DNA from: Incurvaria masculella
Taxonomy: Eukaryota; Arthropoda; Insecta; Lepidoptera; Incurvariidae
Reading direction: 5' to 3'
NCBI GenBank assembly: GCA_946894095.1
Contig: OX335652.1
Location: 20,111,001-20,175,000, forward strand
DNA: 64,000 bases
Part shown: positions 1-10,462 of the stretch, in pieces
How positions within the stretch are numbered: the stretch's first letter is position 1
How the letters are laid out: each line of letters opens with the position of its first letter
Notes under the pieces: generated by a model
Databases searched by the model: none
What the model saw: only the letters and a program-made list of their open reading frames with translations
Told to the model about the DNA's origin: nothing
Position numbers and translations under genes: made by a program

Positions 1-278
1 GGAACCCTATTTCTAAGCCTCCGCTGTCCGTCCGTCCGTCCGTCCATCTGTCACATGGGTGTATATCATGAACCGTAATAGGTAGGCAGCTAAAATTTTC
101 ACAGAGTGTGTATTTATTTTGCCGTTATAATAAAATAATAATAATAATAATAATAGTAAAAATTAAAGGGTACTTAAAACGTACATATATAAAACGTGAT
201 ATTTTAGTGTTAAATCTTGTACGATGGTACGGAACCCTTTGTGCGCTAGTTCGACTCGCACTTGGCCGGTTTTTTAAA
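1..278 (-). mobile_element. (GTCY)n-carrying MITE, copy 1, cut by window edge
   Basis: First of 17 copies or fragments of one family. In the forward sense a copy starts with a hairpin (GTGCGAGTCGGACTCGCAC), continues through 'gggttccgtacc', an AT-rich middle, a GACG/GACA microsatellite and 'gcttagtaatagggttccg', and ends in a second hairpin closed by 'acggaaccct'. The 5' 'gggttccgtacc' and 3' 'ggtacggaaccct' are also complementary over the whole element. This copy is reversed; its 3' hairpin is cut off by the window start, and it carries about four GTCC units. I recall a published class of lepidopteran MITEs with hitchhiking (GTCY)n microsatellites that fits. No coding capacity. Confidence 0.85.
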
Positions 279-1304
279 CGCGTGAGCAACAATATTGTGA
301 GCAAGTGAAGCAACAATACTATCTTAAGTTTAAACTAGTAACTATCTGAGCTTGAGGTCTGTCACATTTGTAATTTTTTTTTTTCAAAAACTGGCTCGAC
401 AAGAAAATAATCTAATCTGTTCACAAACTTTCACGAGAAATTCAGAAATGTGACCCGTGGAGGCGAATAGCCGGACAAATGAAAGTATGTTTGCCCAATC
501 TGACGCTCCTACAATTATTATAGTATTCCTTACAAAAGTTTTACTAAAATAATCGTACAAAATGTATTCTTATAAATATCTCAAAAGTCTTAAATCGAAA
601 TGTATTTTTACCTTATTTGCTCACAATATGCCTAGGAGTACAAGGTTAACGTTTGGAACATCCCTCTATTAACATCCTGTATATAGTTAGATACGCCAAT
701 TTAATGAAAGATGTAAGAAATTCAATATATATAATATAATAATAATATTTATATATATATAATAATAAATATAATATAATAATATTTCGTTATATTGTGT
801 CTAAAATCAAAGTTTATTTTTGTTATATTATCGCAGCGTAAAATAATATCTAACCAATTCAATTGGCCATTCTCTTAAAATTATAATTTACTTTTCGGGG
901 GCATATTCAAAATCTAAAAAATTTAAATCATGAACTGCTAAACTTTTTTTTTAAATTTTAACTTTAAAATACGATTATAACGTAAATTGAGATACTTTAC
1001 TGCAACATACATATCCGATGACACAATCATTATGGACAATTACAAATGGGGAATTACTCTAAAGGTAAAAGCTTCCAGCCAGCACCAGCCCGCGCCCGCA
1101 CGAGGTGAAATAATTACTGCGAGGCTTCAAGCCGCTTCAGGAGACTGAAAGCGAGAATTAGGCGCTGCTCCCTGCAGCCAGATGCCGAGTGATCCTATAC
1201 AAGGAGGAAGCACAAGGTTTGAATGTGGTGTTTGTTAAAAAATCAGGCCATTAACTGAAAACTGTATATCATTCATCAAACAGGTGTCTTGTATCTTATC
1301 AACG
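279..1304. other. AT-rich stretch without recognised gene
   Basis: No ORF or repeat I recognise. It holds a TA/AAT low-complexity tract near 724-786 and a short GC-richer patch near 1070-1190 with no open frame of note. Confidence 0.5.
724..786. repeat. TA/AAT low-complexity tract
   Basis: Alternating TA and AAT/ATA runs over about 60 bp with almost no G or C; simple-sequence DNA. Confidence 0.8.
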
Positions 1305-1634
1305 AGAAAAAACCGGCCAAGTGCGAGTCGGACTCGCACACGAAGGGTTCCGTACCATCGTAACAAAAAAATACAAAAAAATCACGTTTGTTGTATGGGA
1401 GCCCCCTTTAATTTTAATTATTGTTTAATCTTACCTATTTGTTGTTATAAGGGCAAAATAAATACACACTCCGTGAAAATTTCAGCTGCCTACCTGTTAC
1501 GGTTACTGAGATACAGCCCTGTGACAGACGGACGGACGGACGGACGGACGGACGGACGGACGGACGGACGGACGGACAGCGGAGGCTTAGTAATAGGGTT
1601 CCGTTTTCACCCTTTGGGTACGGAACCCTAAAAA
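1305..1634 (+). mobile_element. (GTCY)n MITE, copy 2, full length
   Basis: Complete from the 'aaccggccaagtgcgagtc' end to the '...acggaaccctaaaaa' end. The microsatellite is about 13 GACG-type units (about 1526-1577), among the longest here. The 115-codon open frame at 1284-1631 lies almost wholly inside it and is a product of the repeat. Confidence 0.9.
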
Positions 1635-1748
1635 GGTCGTTTTATCTTATTGTGTTATTTTAATAGATTTAATTAGCTTTATATAGTGATATCATAGCAT
1701 GACTGTCAAATCGTACTTCCTGGGTATTTAATTAAAAACGAATTATTT

Positions 1749-2016
1749 AGTGATAATACAAGTGGCAATGGGCAGGTCACGTATGTCGCAGAGATGACCA
1801 CAGATGGAGCACTGAAGTCTTAATGTGGAGACCCTACACAGGGAAAAGAAGCGTCGGCAAACCGCCAGCACGTTGGTCAGACGATATACGTCAGACAGTA
1901 GGTGACAACTGGCGAAGAAAAACAGGAGACCGCACAATTTGGCGAAGTCTGGGAGAGGCCTACGTCCAGCAGTGGACAACAAAAGGCTGAAGAAGAAGAA
2001 GAAGAAGTGATAATAC
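1749..2016 (+). mobile_element. 5'-truncated RTE-type LINE with 12-bp target duplication
   Basis: The insert is 1761-2004. It reads in one uninterrupted frame from 'KWQWAGHVCRRDDHRW' through 'GKRSVGKPPARWSDDI' to 'GEAYVQQWTTKG' and a stop at about 1988-1990, the extreme C-terminus of an RTE-like endonuclease/reverse transcriptase. It ends in a (GAA)n tail. The 12-bp sequence AGTGATAATACA lies immediately before it (1749-1760) and after its tail (2005-2016), a perfect target-site duplication of target-primed reverse transcription. The frame has no start codon because the insertion is 5'-truncated. The intact frame and perfect duplication suggest a fairly young insertion. The RTE-like assignment is from C-terminal motifs only. 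Confidence 0.8.
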
Positions 2017-2200
2017 ATCCAAATGAAGTCAATTCGTTACTGTAAATAAGGATCATGTGGAATTTTATAAACCTCAATATTTAATAAAACATGTGGCACA
2101 TCCCTACCATTCATATCTGTTTTCTGTCAGTACAGCCACAAGCGTTGCAGCTGCAATAAATCTAGTCATTGAGCGATGTCGTGAGAAGCATTATAATACT

Positions 2201-3640
2201 CATCCTTCAAATTGAACTACGATCCTGCAAACTGAACTACGATCCTGCAAACTGAACTACGACCCTGCAAACTGAGCTACGATCCTGCAAACTGAGTTAC
2301 GATCCTACAAACTGAACAACGGTCCTGTAAACTGAACTACTACCCTGCAAACTCAGCTACGATCCTGCAAACTGAACTACGATCCTGCAAACTGAACTAC
2401 GATCCTGCAAACTGAGCTACGATCCTGCAAACTGAGCTACGATCCTACAAACTGAACAACGGTCCTGTAAACTGAACTACTACCCTGCAAACTCAGCTAC
2501 GATCCTGCAAACTGAACTACGATCCTGCAAACTGAACTACGATCCTGCAAACTGAGCTACGATCCTGCAAACTGAGCTACGATCCTACAAACTGAACAAC
2601 GGTCCTGTAAACTGAACTACTACCCTGCAAACTCAGCTACGATCCTGCAAACTGAACTACGATCCTGCAAACTGAACTACGATCCTGCAAACTGAGGTAC
2701 GACCCTGCAAACTGAGCTACGATCCTGCAAACTGAGCTACGATCCTACAAACTGAACTACGGTCCTGTAAACTGAACTAATACCCTGCAAACTCAGCTAC
2801 GATCCTGCAAACTGAACTACGATCCTGCAAACTGAACTACGATCCTGCAAACTGAGCTACGACCCTGCAAACTGAGCTACGATCCTGCAAACTGAGCTAC
2901 GATCCTGCAAACTGAACTACGGTCCTGTAAACTGAACTACTACCCTGCAAACTCAGCTACGATCCTGCAAACTGAACTACGATCCTGCAAACTGAACTAC
3001 GATCCTGCAAACTGAGGTACGACCCTGCAAACTGAGCTACGATCCTGCAAACTGAGCTACGATCCTACAAACTGAACTACGGTCCTGTAAACTGAACTAC
3101 TACCCTGCAAACTCAGCTACGATCCTGCAAACTGAACTACGATCCTGCAAACTGAACTACGATCCTGCAAACTGAGCTACGCCCCTACAAACTGAGCTAC
3201 GATCCTGCAAACTGAGCTACGATCCTACAAACTGAACTACGGTCCTGAAAACTGAACTACTACCCTGCAAACTCAACTACGATCCTGCAAACTGAACTAC
3301 GATCCTGCAAACTGTACTACGATCCTGCAAACTGTGGTAGGACCCTGCAAACAGAGCTACGATCCTGCAAACTGAGCTACGATCCTACAAACTGAACTAC
3401 GGTCCTGTAAACTGAACTACTACCTTGCAAACTCAGCTACGATCCTGCAAACTGAACTACGATCCTGCAAACTGAACTACGATCCTGCAAACTGAGCTAC
3501 GACCCTGCAAACTGAGCTACGATCCTGCAAACTGAGCTACGATCCTATAAACTGAACTACGGTCCTGTAAACTGAACTAATACCCTGCAAATTGAACTAC
3601 GACCCTGCAAACTTCACTACGATCCGGGAAAATTCACTAC
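2201..3640. repeat. 20-bp minisatellite, 72 units, with 140/160-bp higher-order repeats
   Basis: Consensus unit is GATCCTGCAAACTGAACTAC. All units from 2201 to 3640 stay in exact 20-bp register (1,440 bp, no indels). A distinctive unit, TACCCTGCAAACTCAGCTAC, starts at 2341, 2481, 2621, 2781, 2941, 3101, 3261, 3421 and 3581 (variants at the last three). Its spacing is 140 bp twice and then 160 bp six times, so the array is made of 7-mer and then 8-mer blocks. The 8-mers contain an extra GACCCTGCAAACTGAGCTAC-like unit. The first and last units are the most diverged, as expected at array edges. All reading frames are stopped. Confidence 0.97.
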
Positions 3641-3647
3641 AATCAAC

Positions 3648-4572
3648 ATGAAAACAATAAATGATTATATCAGGAGGGATGTAGGTCCATTACCTACATC
3701 ACTGCTGATACTAGCATTATCACGATTTCACTATTTGAAGGGTGCTGTCGCCAAGCAGTTTAGAGTCATTCCAGTTCCAGAGTCAATCGCGTGGGAAAGC
3801 GCTGCCGAAATCCGTGTTTTATCTGTAAGTCAAAGTTATTCTGTTAATATGTTCAGTTACAAGTGTTTTCTTAGTTTCACGTAAAGAGCTAAGTGGTGTC
3901 AGAAGCAAATTAATACATGTAAATGTTTTGAAGCTCTATCAATTAAATGTGTGCTAGTAAAAACTTTTTTTTTCTTTCAAACAATTAGAAATTGCAGTCA
4001 CAACAGTACGCAATCACATTTTTTGACGTCACAACCAAAATGGACAAAGCAACAACTAAACCCCTTTAACCCCACTGAATTAGATATACCACTTTTTTCC
4101 AGTGATACTTAGTCCAATGAAAATATTGACTTTCAAGTTTCATTTGATATGTACGAGTATACCATAAATATAAACGTAAAAACAACCAGCGTTTAATAAT
4201 TTCAAAAGACAGTACTAACAAATAGGAAGCTGCTTATATAATAAGATGAGACTTCTAGGGCTGTATCACAAGACTTGATAGTCATTTATTCGTAATACAT
4301 TTTTAATTTTATGCTTATGCAAGTGAAGATACATCATGTGTAAATGAATACGAGCGTGGTAGAGACTCCTTGCGTTCTGTTGAGCGCTTCACTCCGTGTG
4401 TTATTTTGTATTTTCAGGCTTCTACTGAAACGTCAGAGACTGTTCCCAGAATAAGCTATTCAGGCGGAAACGCGATAGAAGTTATTTAGCTGATGAAATT
4501 ATAGATAATTCTGATATGAATGCATTCTTTGTTTCACAATATCGTAAATTCATTTTGAGAGTAATCGTGTAG
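3648..4572 (+). pseudogene. possible decayed two-exon coding remnant, unrecognised
   Basis: Starting eight bases after the minisatellite, an open frame runs from ATG 3648 to about 3824, where CTGTAAGTC (GT at 3825-3826) resembles a splice donor in phase 0. About 590 bp downstream, a T-rich run ending in CAG at 4415-4417 resembles an acceptor. From 4418 the in-phase reading is short and stops after about 23 codons. A second frame there stays open to a stop at 4570-4572 and looks protein-like ('RKRDRSYLADEIIDNSD' near 4463). I do not recognise either part. It may be a broken transposon or host gene, or chance; a frameshift would be needed to join the second part. Confidence 0.2.
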
Positions 4573-5837
4573 GTAAAAATTGGTTTCTTGAGCGGGTAAT
4601 AGCTCAAGCACACCTTATAACGCATTTAAAACAAAAATTAAGTCCATCTTAATTAATAAAAGTTTCTACACTGTTAAAGAAGCACATCGTCTTAAAATAT
4701 TGTCTGAAGAATAAGAATAAGAGTGAAGTGGGTTTTTTTTTAATTTTATGACTTTGTTACTGAACTGTAATTTTGTTGTTGACTTACGTTTACAACTTTT
4801 TTTTTAATGTGTATAATGCTATTTTTATGATTTTAAATAGGTTTTAATTGCTTTTATTTTTTGGATTTGTATTTTGTATGTTTTTTATTTGGACGACGCC
4901 TATCTACAGCTGACACTGGTAGTGTTTATTATAATTGTCGTATCTGAGTGTATTTTAATCTGATACAACACATTATAAAAAAAGTTATTATTTGTGACTT
5001 AATTATGAGGCATAGCGCAAAAAGTTGCGAATTATAAATGGCAACTTTTTGCACATATCCTCAGAAAGATCCAAGCAACTTCAGCTTATTTTTGTAATTG
5101 TTTAATGAGATTTAATAATAACCAATGAATTTGCTCGCCACTACAGTTATAGTTTAGTTATTTCCTATGTTTGAGAAGTTTAAGCAGAAATAGCTACGAA
5201 CTACTGTGGCGCCATCTACTTTGACGCAAACACCCCCCTTAAAACATGGGACTTTCACCACTAGCCTATAATGGCATTGATTTCAAATAAAATGTTGTGG
5301 TGTATAATCAAAAAAATATTTCACTGGTGGAGAATTATTTATGATTTTTCGGACATCATTTAATTGTATTTTTTTTAACCTTTCATGAAAAACATTAATA
5401 TAATTAATCCACCGCATAGTTTTTCCTATAGAAAATCTTGGTTCACATCTGTGATAAGACATTAACGCTAGAAACTATCTGGCATGAGATGGTTTACTAA
5501 ATTCTATTACGTTCCAGGTCGCCCCTGCGTGTGTCCAATAGACTCCATTTGCATTTTAATTGTCGCTTAGGAAGATCTAATTTGAAGGCGCGATGCAGAC
5601 CGATTTTGCATTCTTAAGTGTTACCAGCGTACGATGTCCATTATTTGAAATTTTATACAATTAGGGTAGTCTGCTTAATGGAAACTAGAGGGAAAATGCG
5701 GTTTCAAATTGATTTAAATATATTTGATACCGTCTAATAAAAACGAATTATATTCTATTACACTTTCATAAAGTACTTTGTAGCTTGCAGGCATATATTG
5801 TTGTTTTTTTTTTCAGAGGGAATTTTGAAAATGTTCG
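4573..5837. other. AT-rich stretch, mostly unrecognised
   Basis: No coding sequence seen. It contains 'cgcctatctacagctgac' near 4908, similar to motifs at 19016-19215, and 'gtatctgagtgtat' near 4941, similar to a LINE-like tail near 19328. A hairpin lies at 5006-5063. Confidence 0.4.
5006..5063. repeat. inverted repeat, 23-bp arms
   Basis: Arms 5006-5028 and 5041-5063 share the perfect core GCAAAAAGTTGC/GCAACTTTTTGC and match at about 20 of 23 positions, around a 12-base loop. Likely the stem of a small foldback element; no flanking duplication noticed. Confidence 0.7.
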
Positions 5838-5892
5838 ATGAATCCGAGTGTGCAATATACGTCTAATAGAGGAAATAAAGAAACTGAATTAC
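5838..5892 (+). mobile_element. short LINE 3'-end fragment
   Basis: 'gaatccgagtgtg...ctaatagaggaaataaag' matches the 3' end of the LINE copies ending near 21240 (plus) and beginning near 31740 (minus). About 55 bp remain. Confidence 0.5.
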
Positions 5893-5983
5893 CCAAACAT
5901 GCTATCTAGATATAATTTGTATAATATAATATAATGTATAAAGAAATAAATATTTTTAGAAAAATACATTTAGAGCTACCAAT

Positions 5984-6209
5984 AAAAACGGCCAAGTGCG
6001 AGTCGGACTCGCACAAGGGTTCCGTACCATCATACAAGGTTTTTAATTTTTACTATTTGTTGTTATAGCTGCATTAGAAATACACACTCTGTAAAAAAAT
6101 CAACTACGCTTCATGAGACACAGCCGTGTGACAGACAGACGGACGGACAGACAGTGGAAGCTTAGTAATAGGGTTTCGTTGACACCCTTTGGGTGCGGAA
6201 CCCTAAAAA
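5984..6209 (+). mobile_element. (GTCY)n MITE, copy 3, internally shortened
   Basis: Both terminal hairpins are present, but the middle is about 80 bp shorter than in the full copies and the microsatellite has only a few GACA/GACG units. One 3' hairpin position reads 'gggtgcgg' instead of 'gggtacgg'. Confidence 0.85.
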
Positions 6210-6784
6210 GGAAAAAAAAATGCACAAAAGCTGACTTATCACTTCGAATGGTTTGAAACTCTATATGAGAGAATATTTATATCAAGTAATATTAATAATA
6301 AATAAAAAATAAAATAATCGATACCCAGCTATTACGTATTACGTCAAATGTGACGAGAATAAAAATGTGAGACTCTCCAATGAATTTTCCCGGAATTTTG
6401 ATGTAATTCACCAGCACCGTACGTAAGGTGTCTCCTGCTAATGCCATGATAATGGAGTCTTGTCAGCAGATTAAGAAGTTTAAATTCGAAAGACACTCAA
6501 CCGGGGTCCTCATTGAAACATTACATTAAAACTTCGGAGACGTGTGCTAGACCCGACGGTTAGCAGTTTTTGCCGGAGATAAAGACGATTCTTCAAAAAC
6601 TTCGCCTCTTTTTATTACTTTTAAAACGGCGAGTCTAAGGGAGACATTTGAAACAATGTCCTCTGCATCGGATTTTTGTTTCGTTCGCACAAGTTGAATT
6701 GTAAGGAGGATTTAACGAGCGTAGAAGTTTTATAAGTACGTCTTATGATTCGAAAGAGATTCTTGCTAAATTCTGTAGTACATA
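6210..6784. other. no recognised feature
   Basis: Moderately AT-rich sequence between the MITE and the mariner left end. No coding signal or repeat family noticed. Confidence 0.4.
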
Positions 6785-6846
6785 CTATGATCAAAAAGTT
6801 CCGGGAATTAATAAATAAAAAAAATTGTGTTAATTTTCGGATACAT

Positions 6847-8037
6847 TTATATTATCACCTTAAAAATAATAACCGTCTGAAGCGATGCACATACGCACAT
6901 CTCTTTCCACGAAGGGGTAATTTAAGTTTTGAGAACAGGAAAAAGTCACATGGTGCCATATCCGGAGAATACGGTGCCTGTTGGATTGTATTTACCACGG
7001 AATATTGAGGAGGCAGGAAGTGAAACGTTTGTAAATTTGTTCCAGGACCGCTGTTACCGCTTTACTTAAGACCTTTTTGCTCCGCGAATGTATAACAGTC
7101 GCAATTGGCTATCCCTTCATAATCGATAACCAAACAACAAATCCACATTTGTTTAGTAAATATGAACCTTAACGTAATGACTCTATGTTGGAATTCCAAT
7201 ACTGTTTGCAATCAAATGTTACGTCACTTTCGAACACGGCCGAGCGCCTCACACGCACGTGGTCACAAACAACGTAGCGAGACATGACCCGGCGGGCAAG
7301 ACGACGCCGCGACGCCATATTATTTCGTAATGCATTTGTCGTAAGTTTTATCGCTATTCATGTAAATGAAACTTACCGGTGATACGAAACTCCTCCATTA
7401 TGAAGGTTGTGCACCGGCGGTCGTATTTGCACGTTATTATGGCACAGTACGGCATTACTCCTTTTCAATTTTAGATTGTATCACGGATAAGTTAATGCAC
7501 AGGACAGCCGCAGAGGAGTGAATCATGCGCGTATGAAGTGAGCGGGTCCCCGCTAAAGACCGGCGCGCGAGTTTCGCCCACTTCACAATTCTTACCTCCT
7601 AATTGTTCTGTGGTATTTACAGTATGTTTGGTAAAATAATCGGTCACGATGCGCGCTTTGTGAGACGGAGCATTGTCATGGTGCAAGATCCATGAGTTGT
7701 TTTGCCACGATTCCGGTCGTTTTCTACGCACAGCATCTCTCAAACTCTTAGTTACGGCCAGGTAGTACTCCTTATTGACTGTTTGACGATTTTCGAGTAC
7801 GATTTCTTGAACTTTTTCGACGTTATCATCGGTAGTTGATGTTGAACGTCCAGGACGAGGTGCATCGTCAACTTCTTTGAGACCATTTTTGAACGACGAA
7901 TACCACTCGTATACTCTTGTTTTTGTGACAGCAGAGTCCCCGTAGGCTTTTTGTAGCATTTTGAATGCATCAGAAAAAGAGATTTCGTTGGAAACACAAA
8001 ACTTCAAACAAATTCTTTGTTCAACATTTTTTTCCAT
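6847..8037 (-). pseudogene. mariner transposase, deleted and interrupted
   Basis: The N-terminal 85 or so codons hold the mariner helix-turn-helix region ('EISFSDAFKMLQKAYG', 'RVYEWYSSFKNG', 'PRPGRSTSTTDDNVEKV'). The frame then jumps at 'ENRQTVNKEYY' (about 7785) to the region before the second catalytic aspartate ('WILHHDNAPSHKAR', about 7690). The part carrying the first aspartate is therefore missing, by an in-frame deletion. At 7620 the frame runs into the 617-bp insertion. Beyond it, 6847-6987 resumes with 'QQAPYSPDMAPCDFFLF', the third catalytic position, and a stop at 6847-6849. A DDD transposase needs all three acidic residues, so this copy is dead even without the insertion. Confidence 0.9.
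6996..7612. mobile_element. 617-bp hAT-like non-autonomous element nested in mariner
   Basis: GTATTTAC occurs at 6988-6995 and again at 7613-7620. Together these are an 8-bp target duplication: the mariner reading frame continues sensibly if one copy plus the insert is removed. The ends are imperfect inverted repeats (CACGGAATATTGAGGAGG versus CACAGAACAATTAGGAGG, 14 of 18). An 8-bp duplication and ends beginning CA fit the hAT superfamily. It has no transposase and a GC-richer interior. Superfamily is inferred from duplication length. Confidence 0.75.
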
Positions 8038-8224
8038 TTTGAAATGCGACGAACTTCAAAAACTTGATTGATATAAACAGACGCCAAACAATTACTAATG
8101 ACATTTAATATTTGACATTTGGCAGGAGTGTCAGGGAAAGGTTTACTAAGCTGAGAAAAAAAAAATCGAATCGGTAAAGCGATTTAAATTCAAACTACAA
8201 ATTCCCGGAACTTATTGATCATAG

Positions 8225-9225
8225 TGTATATGTATGTACCTATGTTTTTTGTAAGACTTACAGAAAAGGTTTATTCATTTCTAACTAAAGCATTTATCAT
8301 GTTCTAATTCTAATAACAATACAGCTAAATAACTAATAATACAAACTTAAATCTTACATTAACTTAAATTAAAAAGAAACACACACAGAAAGGGTAGATT
8401 CATGATGTTTGAAAATAATGCAAGGGTTACCATTTTAGATATTTATTTTCTATAATGGTGCGGGTTTTGTTTGTTCGTTAATTGGTTTGTTTTCAAAGAC
8501 GATCCAACTACCGTGGGCGTAGCAGATTTTTTCTTTTATTATTATTATTTATTTTAATCAACACTTAAAGGGCCTTTATTACTAAAGTGCTGATTATCTT
8601 GTACTGGTATTGATTGCAACCTGTTAAGAAAGACCCTTAATATGTGGCGACTAAGCTAACCAGCAGTAGGTGATAAATTAATCGAATCTTTAAAATATTT
8701 CTTTACTTTTTCTTTCTCTAAATTCTTGATCTGTTGTAGCAATTGGTAACAAAATCGAATACCGTTCACCATCCTTGTTGCAGAGGCAATTGAAAATACC
8801 TAGATATTATTTTATCTTTTTCTAAGCAATACTTTTATCTGGTCGTTTCTGTTAAAATAGCTTAGGTATTCGTAATGGTAATTGATTTTACATTCACGTA
8901 CCACTAAATACTTCACCGAGACAAATAAATTTACGCTCACACTCCAACCTCTAAGGAGTCTAGTCCGATTGTCAAGTGCGCCGTAAATTTTAATTCCATT
9001 TTGCACGTCGCTCGAGCCGTGGGCCGAGCATCACTCAACCGACTAGGACACGTTTAGACAATGGAGAACCAACGCGAGCTGTCATAGCGACGCGTAACTC
9101 TAGAGTAATGACGTTACCGCACCGGCCGTAAACACGAGGCGCTTACCGACCGGCCGCCTTCACAGTGATGCGACCCGACTGCGCGGGCGACCAATGCGAC
9201 ACGACTGCAACTGACGTTCCGCACG
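8225..9225. other. mostly unrecognised, GC-rich at right end
   Basis: Apart from the repeat at 8556-8690, AT-rich sequence with no gene. From about 9000 to 9225 the base composition rises sharply in GC with many CpGs but no convincing frame; possibly the edge of a regulatory or exonic island. Confidence 0.35.
8556..8690 (+). repeat. dispersed repeat 'gctgattatcttgtactgg', copy 1
   Basis: Shares 'aagtgctgattatcttgtac...attgattg...atgtggcgactaagctaa' with copies near 10217-10352, 56658-56786 and a fragment at 45128-45167 (minus). About 130 bp, non-coding, with short complementary pieces (CACTT / AAGTG) near its left end. Type unknown; a SINE or MITE remnant. Confidence 0.65.
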
Positions 9226-9510
9226 TTTTTTAGGGTTCCGTACCCAAAGGGTGAAAACGGAACCCTATTACTAAGCCTCCGCCGTCTGTCTGTCACAGGG
9301 CTGCATCTCATTAACCGTAATAGGTAGGCAGCTGAAATGTTCACAGTGTGTATTTATTTTGCCGCCATAACAACAAATAGGTTAAATAAAACAGTAATAA
9401 TAATTAAAGGGGGACCCATACAAAAAACGAGATTTTTTTGTGTTAAACCTTGTACGATGGTACGGAACCCTTCCTGTGCGAGTCTGACTCGCACTTGGCC
9501 GGTTTTTTTT
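9226..9510 (-). mobile_element. (GTCY)n MITE, copy 4, reversed
   Basis: Both ends present. The microsatellite has almost vanished (only 'gtctgtctgtcac'). It abuts the GC-rich segment at 9000-9225. Confidence 0.9.
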
Positions 9511-9600
9511 AAACCTGTCTTGTCAGGAGGTCTGGGAGGTGAAATGATTTACGCATACCTAATTCAGGAATCAGGTTTTGTGGGTCTGGTTAAGCGAATC

Positions 9601-9649
9601 TAACCTAACCCTAGGTCAAACCTGGGTAGTTTGACCTAGGGTTAGGTTG
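9601..9649. repeat. near-perfect 21-bp palindrome containing telomere-like CCTAA/TTAGG
   Basis: Arms 9601-9621 (TAACCTAACCCTAGGTCAAAC) minus the last base and 9629-9649 are complementary at 20 of 21 positions around a 7-base loop. The outer part contains AACCTAACC / GGTTAGGTT, two units of the insect telomere repeat TTAGG with one extra C. Confidence 0.75.
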
Positions 9650-9781
9650 AATTATCATTATTTATTTTACTTCAGCCTTTTGGCGTTAAAAAGGATAGCC
9701 TAGACGTTTACGATACGCACGTGTGAGCTCGCACTTTACATATTCCACGCATGCATGATATATCGTTCTAACAATATCAAT

Positions 9782-10075
9782 AAAAAACTGGCTAAGTGCG
9801 ATTCGGACTCGCACACTAAGGGCTCCGTACCATTATACTAGATTTGACCCAAATAATCCACATGTCTTGTATTATTGCTTCCTTTGATTTTTATTCCTTT
9901 TTTACATTTACAATTTTTCATTATAGTAGCAACAGTAATACACACTCTGTGAACATATCAGCTGTGTACCTATTACGGTTCATGAGATATAGCCCTGTTA
10001 CAGACGGATGGACGGACAGGGGAGGCTTAGTAATAGGGTTCTTTTTGGCACCTTTTGGGTACGGAACCCCAAAAA
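9782..10075 (+). mobile_element. (GTCY)n MITE, copy 5, diverged
   Basis: Both ends are recognisable but changed ('aactggctaagtgcgattcg' and 'acggaaccccaaaaa'), with only about three GACG-type units. One of the most diverged copies here. Confidence 0.85.
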
Positions 10076-10216
10076 CAATTAAGTTGCTTAAAAATAAAAG
10101 CGAGAAATTTTTTTTATCACTATAGAGTTTTTTAATGATTTCAAACGTTCGTTTGGTTGAATATGGACAAATGTACGCAACGGAAGCTTAGCCTGGTTTT
10201 CACCAAGTACTGATTT

Positions 10217-10352
10217 ATTTTAATCGTAACTTTATTTTCTCTGTCTTTATTACTAAAGTGCTGATTATCTTGTACTGGTATTGACTGAAAGCTGCTAAGA
10301 AAAGCCTTTAATATGTGGCAATTAAGCTAATCAGCAATAGGTGAAAAAGGTC
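10217..10352 (+). repeat. dispersed repeat 'gctgattatcttgtactgg', copy 2
   Basis: Same order of blocks as copy 1, with 'attactaaagtgctgattatc' identical and 'atgtggcaattaagctaatcagc' near its end. Confidence 0.65.
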
Positions 10353-10462
10353 CTTGTATCTACTTAATTTCCATGCCTTTAATATTCAGACTGCTTAGGA
10401 ATTTATAGCAGAAACTAGAAAATAATTACTAGAATCCACTTGATAGAGTTTTAACTATAAAA

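Larger units (their letters stand above)
6785..8224 (-). mobile_element. deleted mariner transposon with a nested insertion
   Basis: Terminal inverted repeats are at 6785-6809 (CTATGATCAAAAAGTTCCGG...) and 8200-8224 (reverse complement CTATGATCAATAAGTTCCGG...), matching at 24 of 25 positions, with a TA next to the left repeat and a TA two bases outside the right. Subtracting the 617-bp insertion and one 8-bp duplication leaves about 815 bp. A mariner is usually near 1.3 kb, so about 450 bp was lost internally. The transposase reads leftward from ATG at 8037, about 190 bp inside the right end, the usual mariner arrangement. Non-autonomous. Confidence 0.9.

Noticed and set aside
1284..1631. 115-codon gene
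   Set aside because: Lies almost wholly inside a MITE, and its repetitive 'TDGR' stretch is the translated microsatellite.
2201..3640. CRISPR-like array
   Set aside because: The 20-bp units are contiguous with no spacers, and the genome context is eukaryotic; it is a minisatellite.
8812..9344. Host gene in the GC-rich patch at 9000-9225
   Set aside because: Open frames run into the adjacent MITE, and no splice or domain signal was found.
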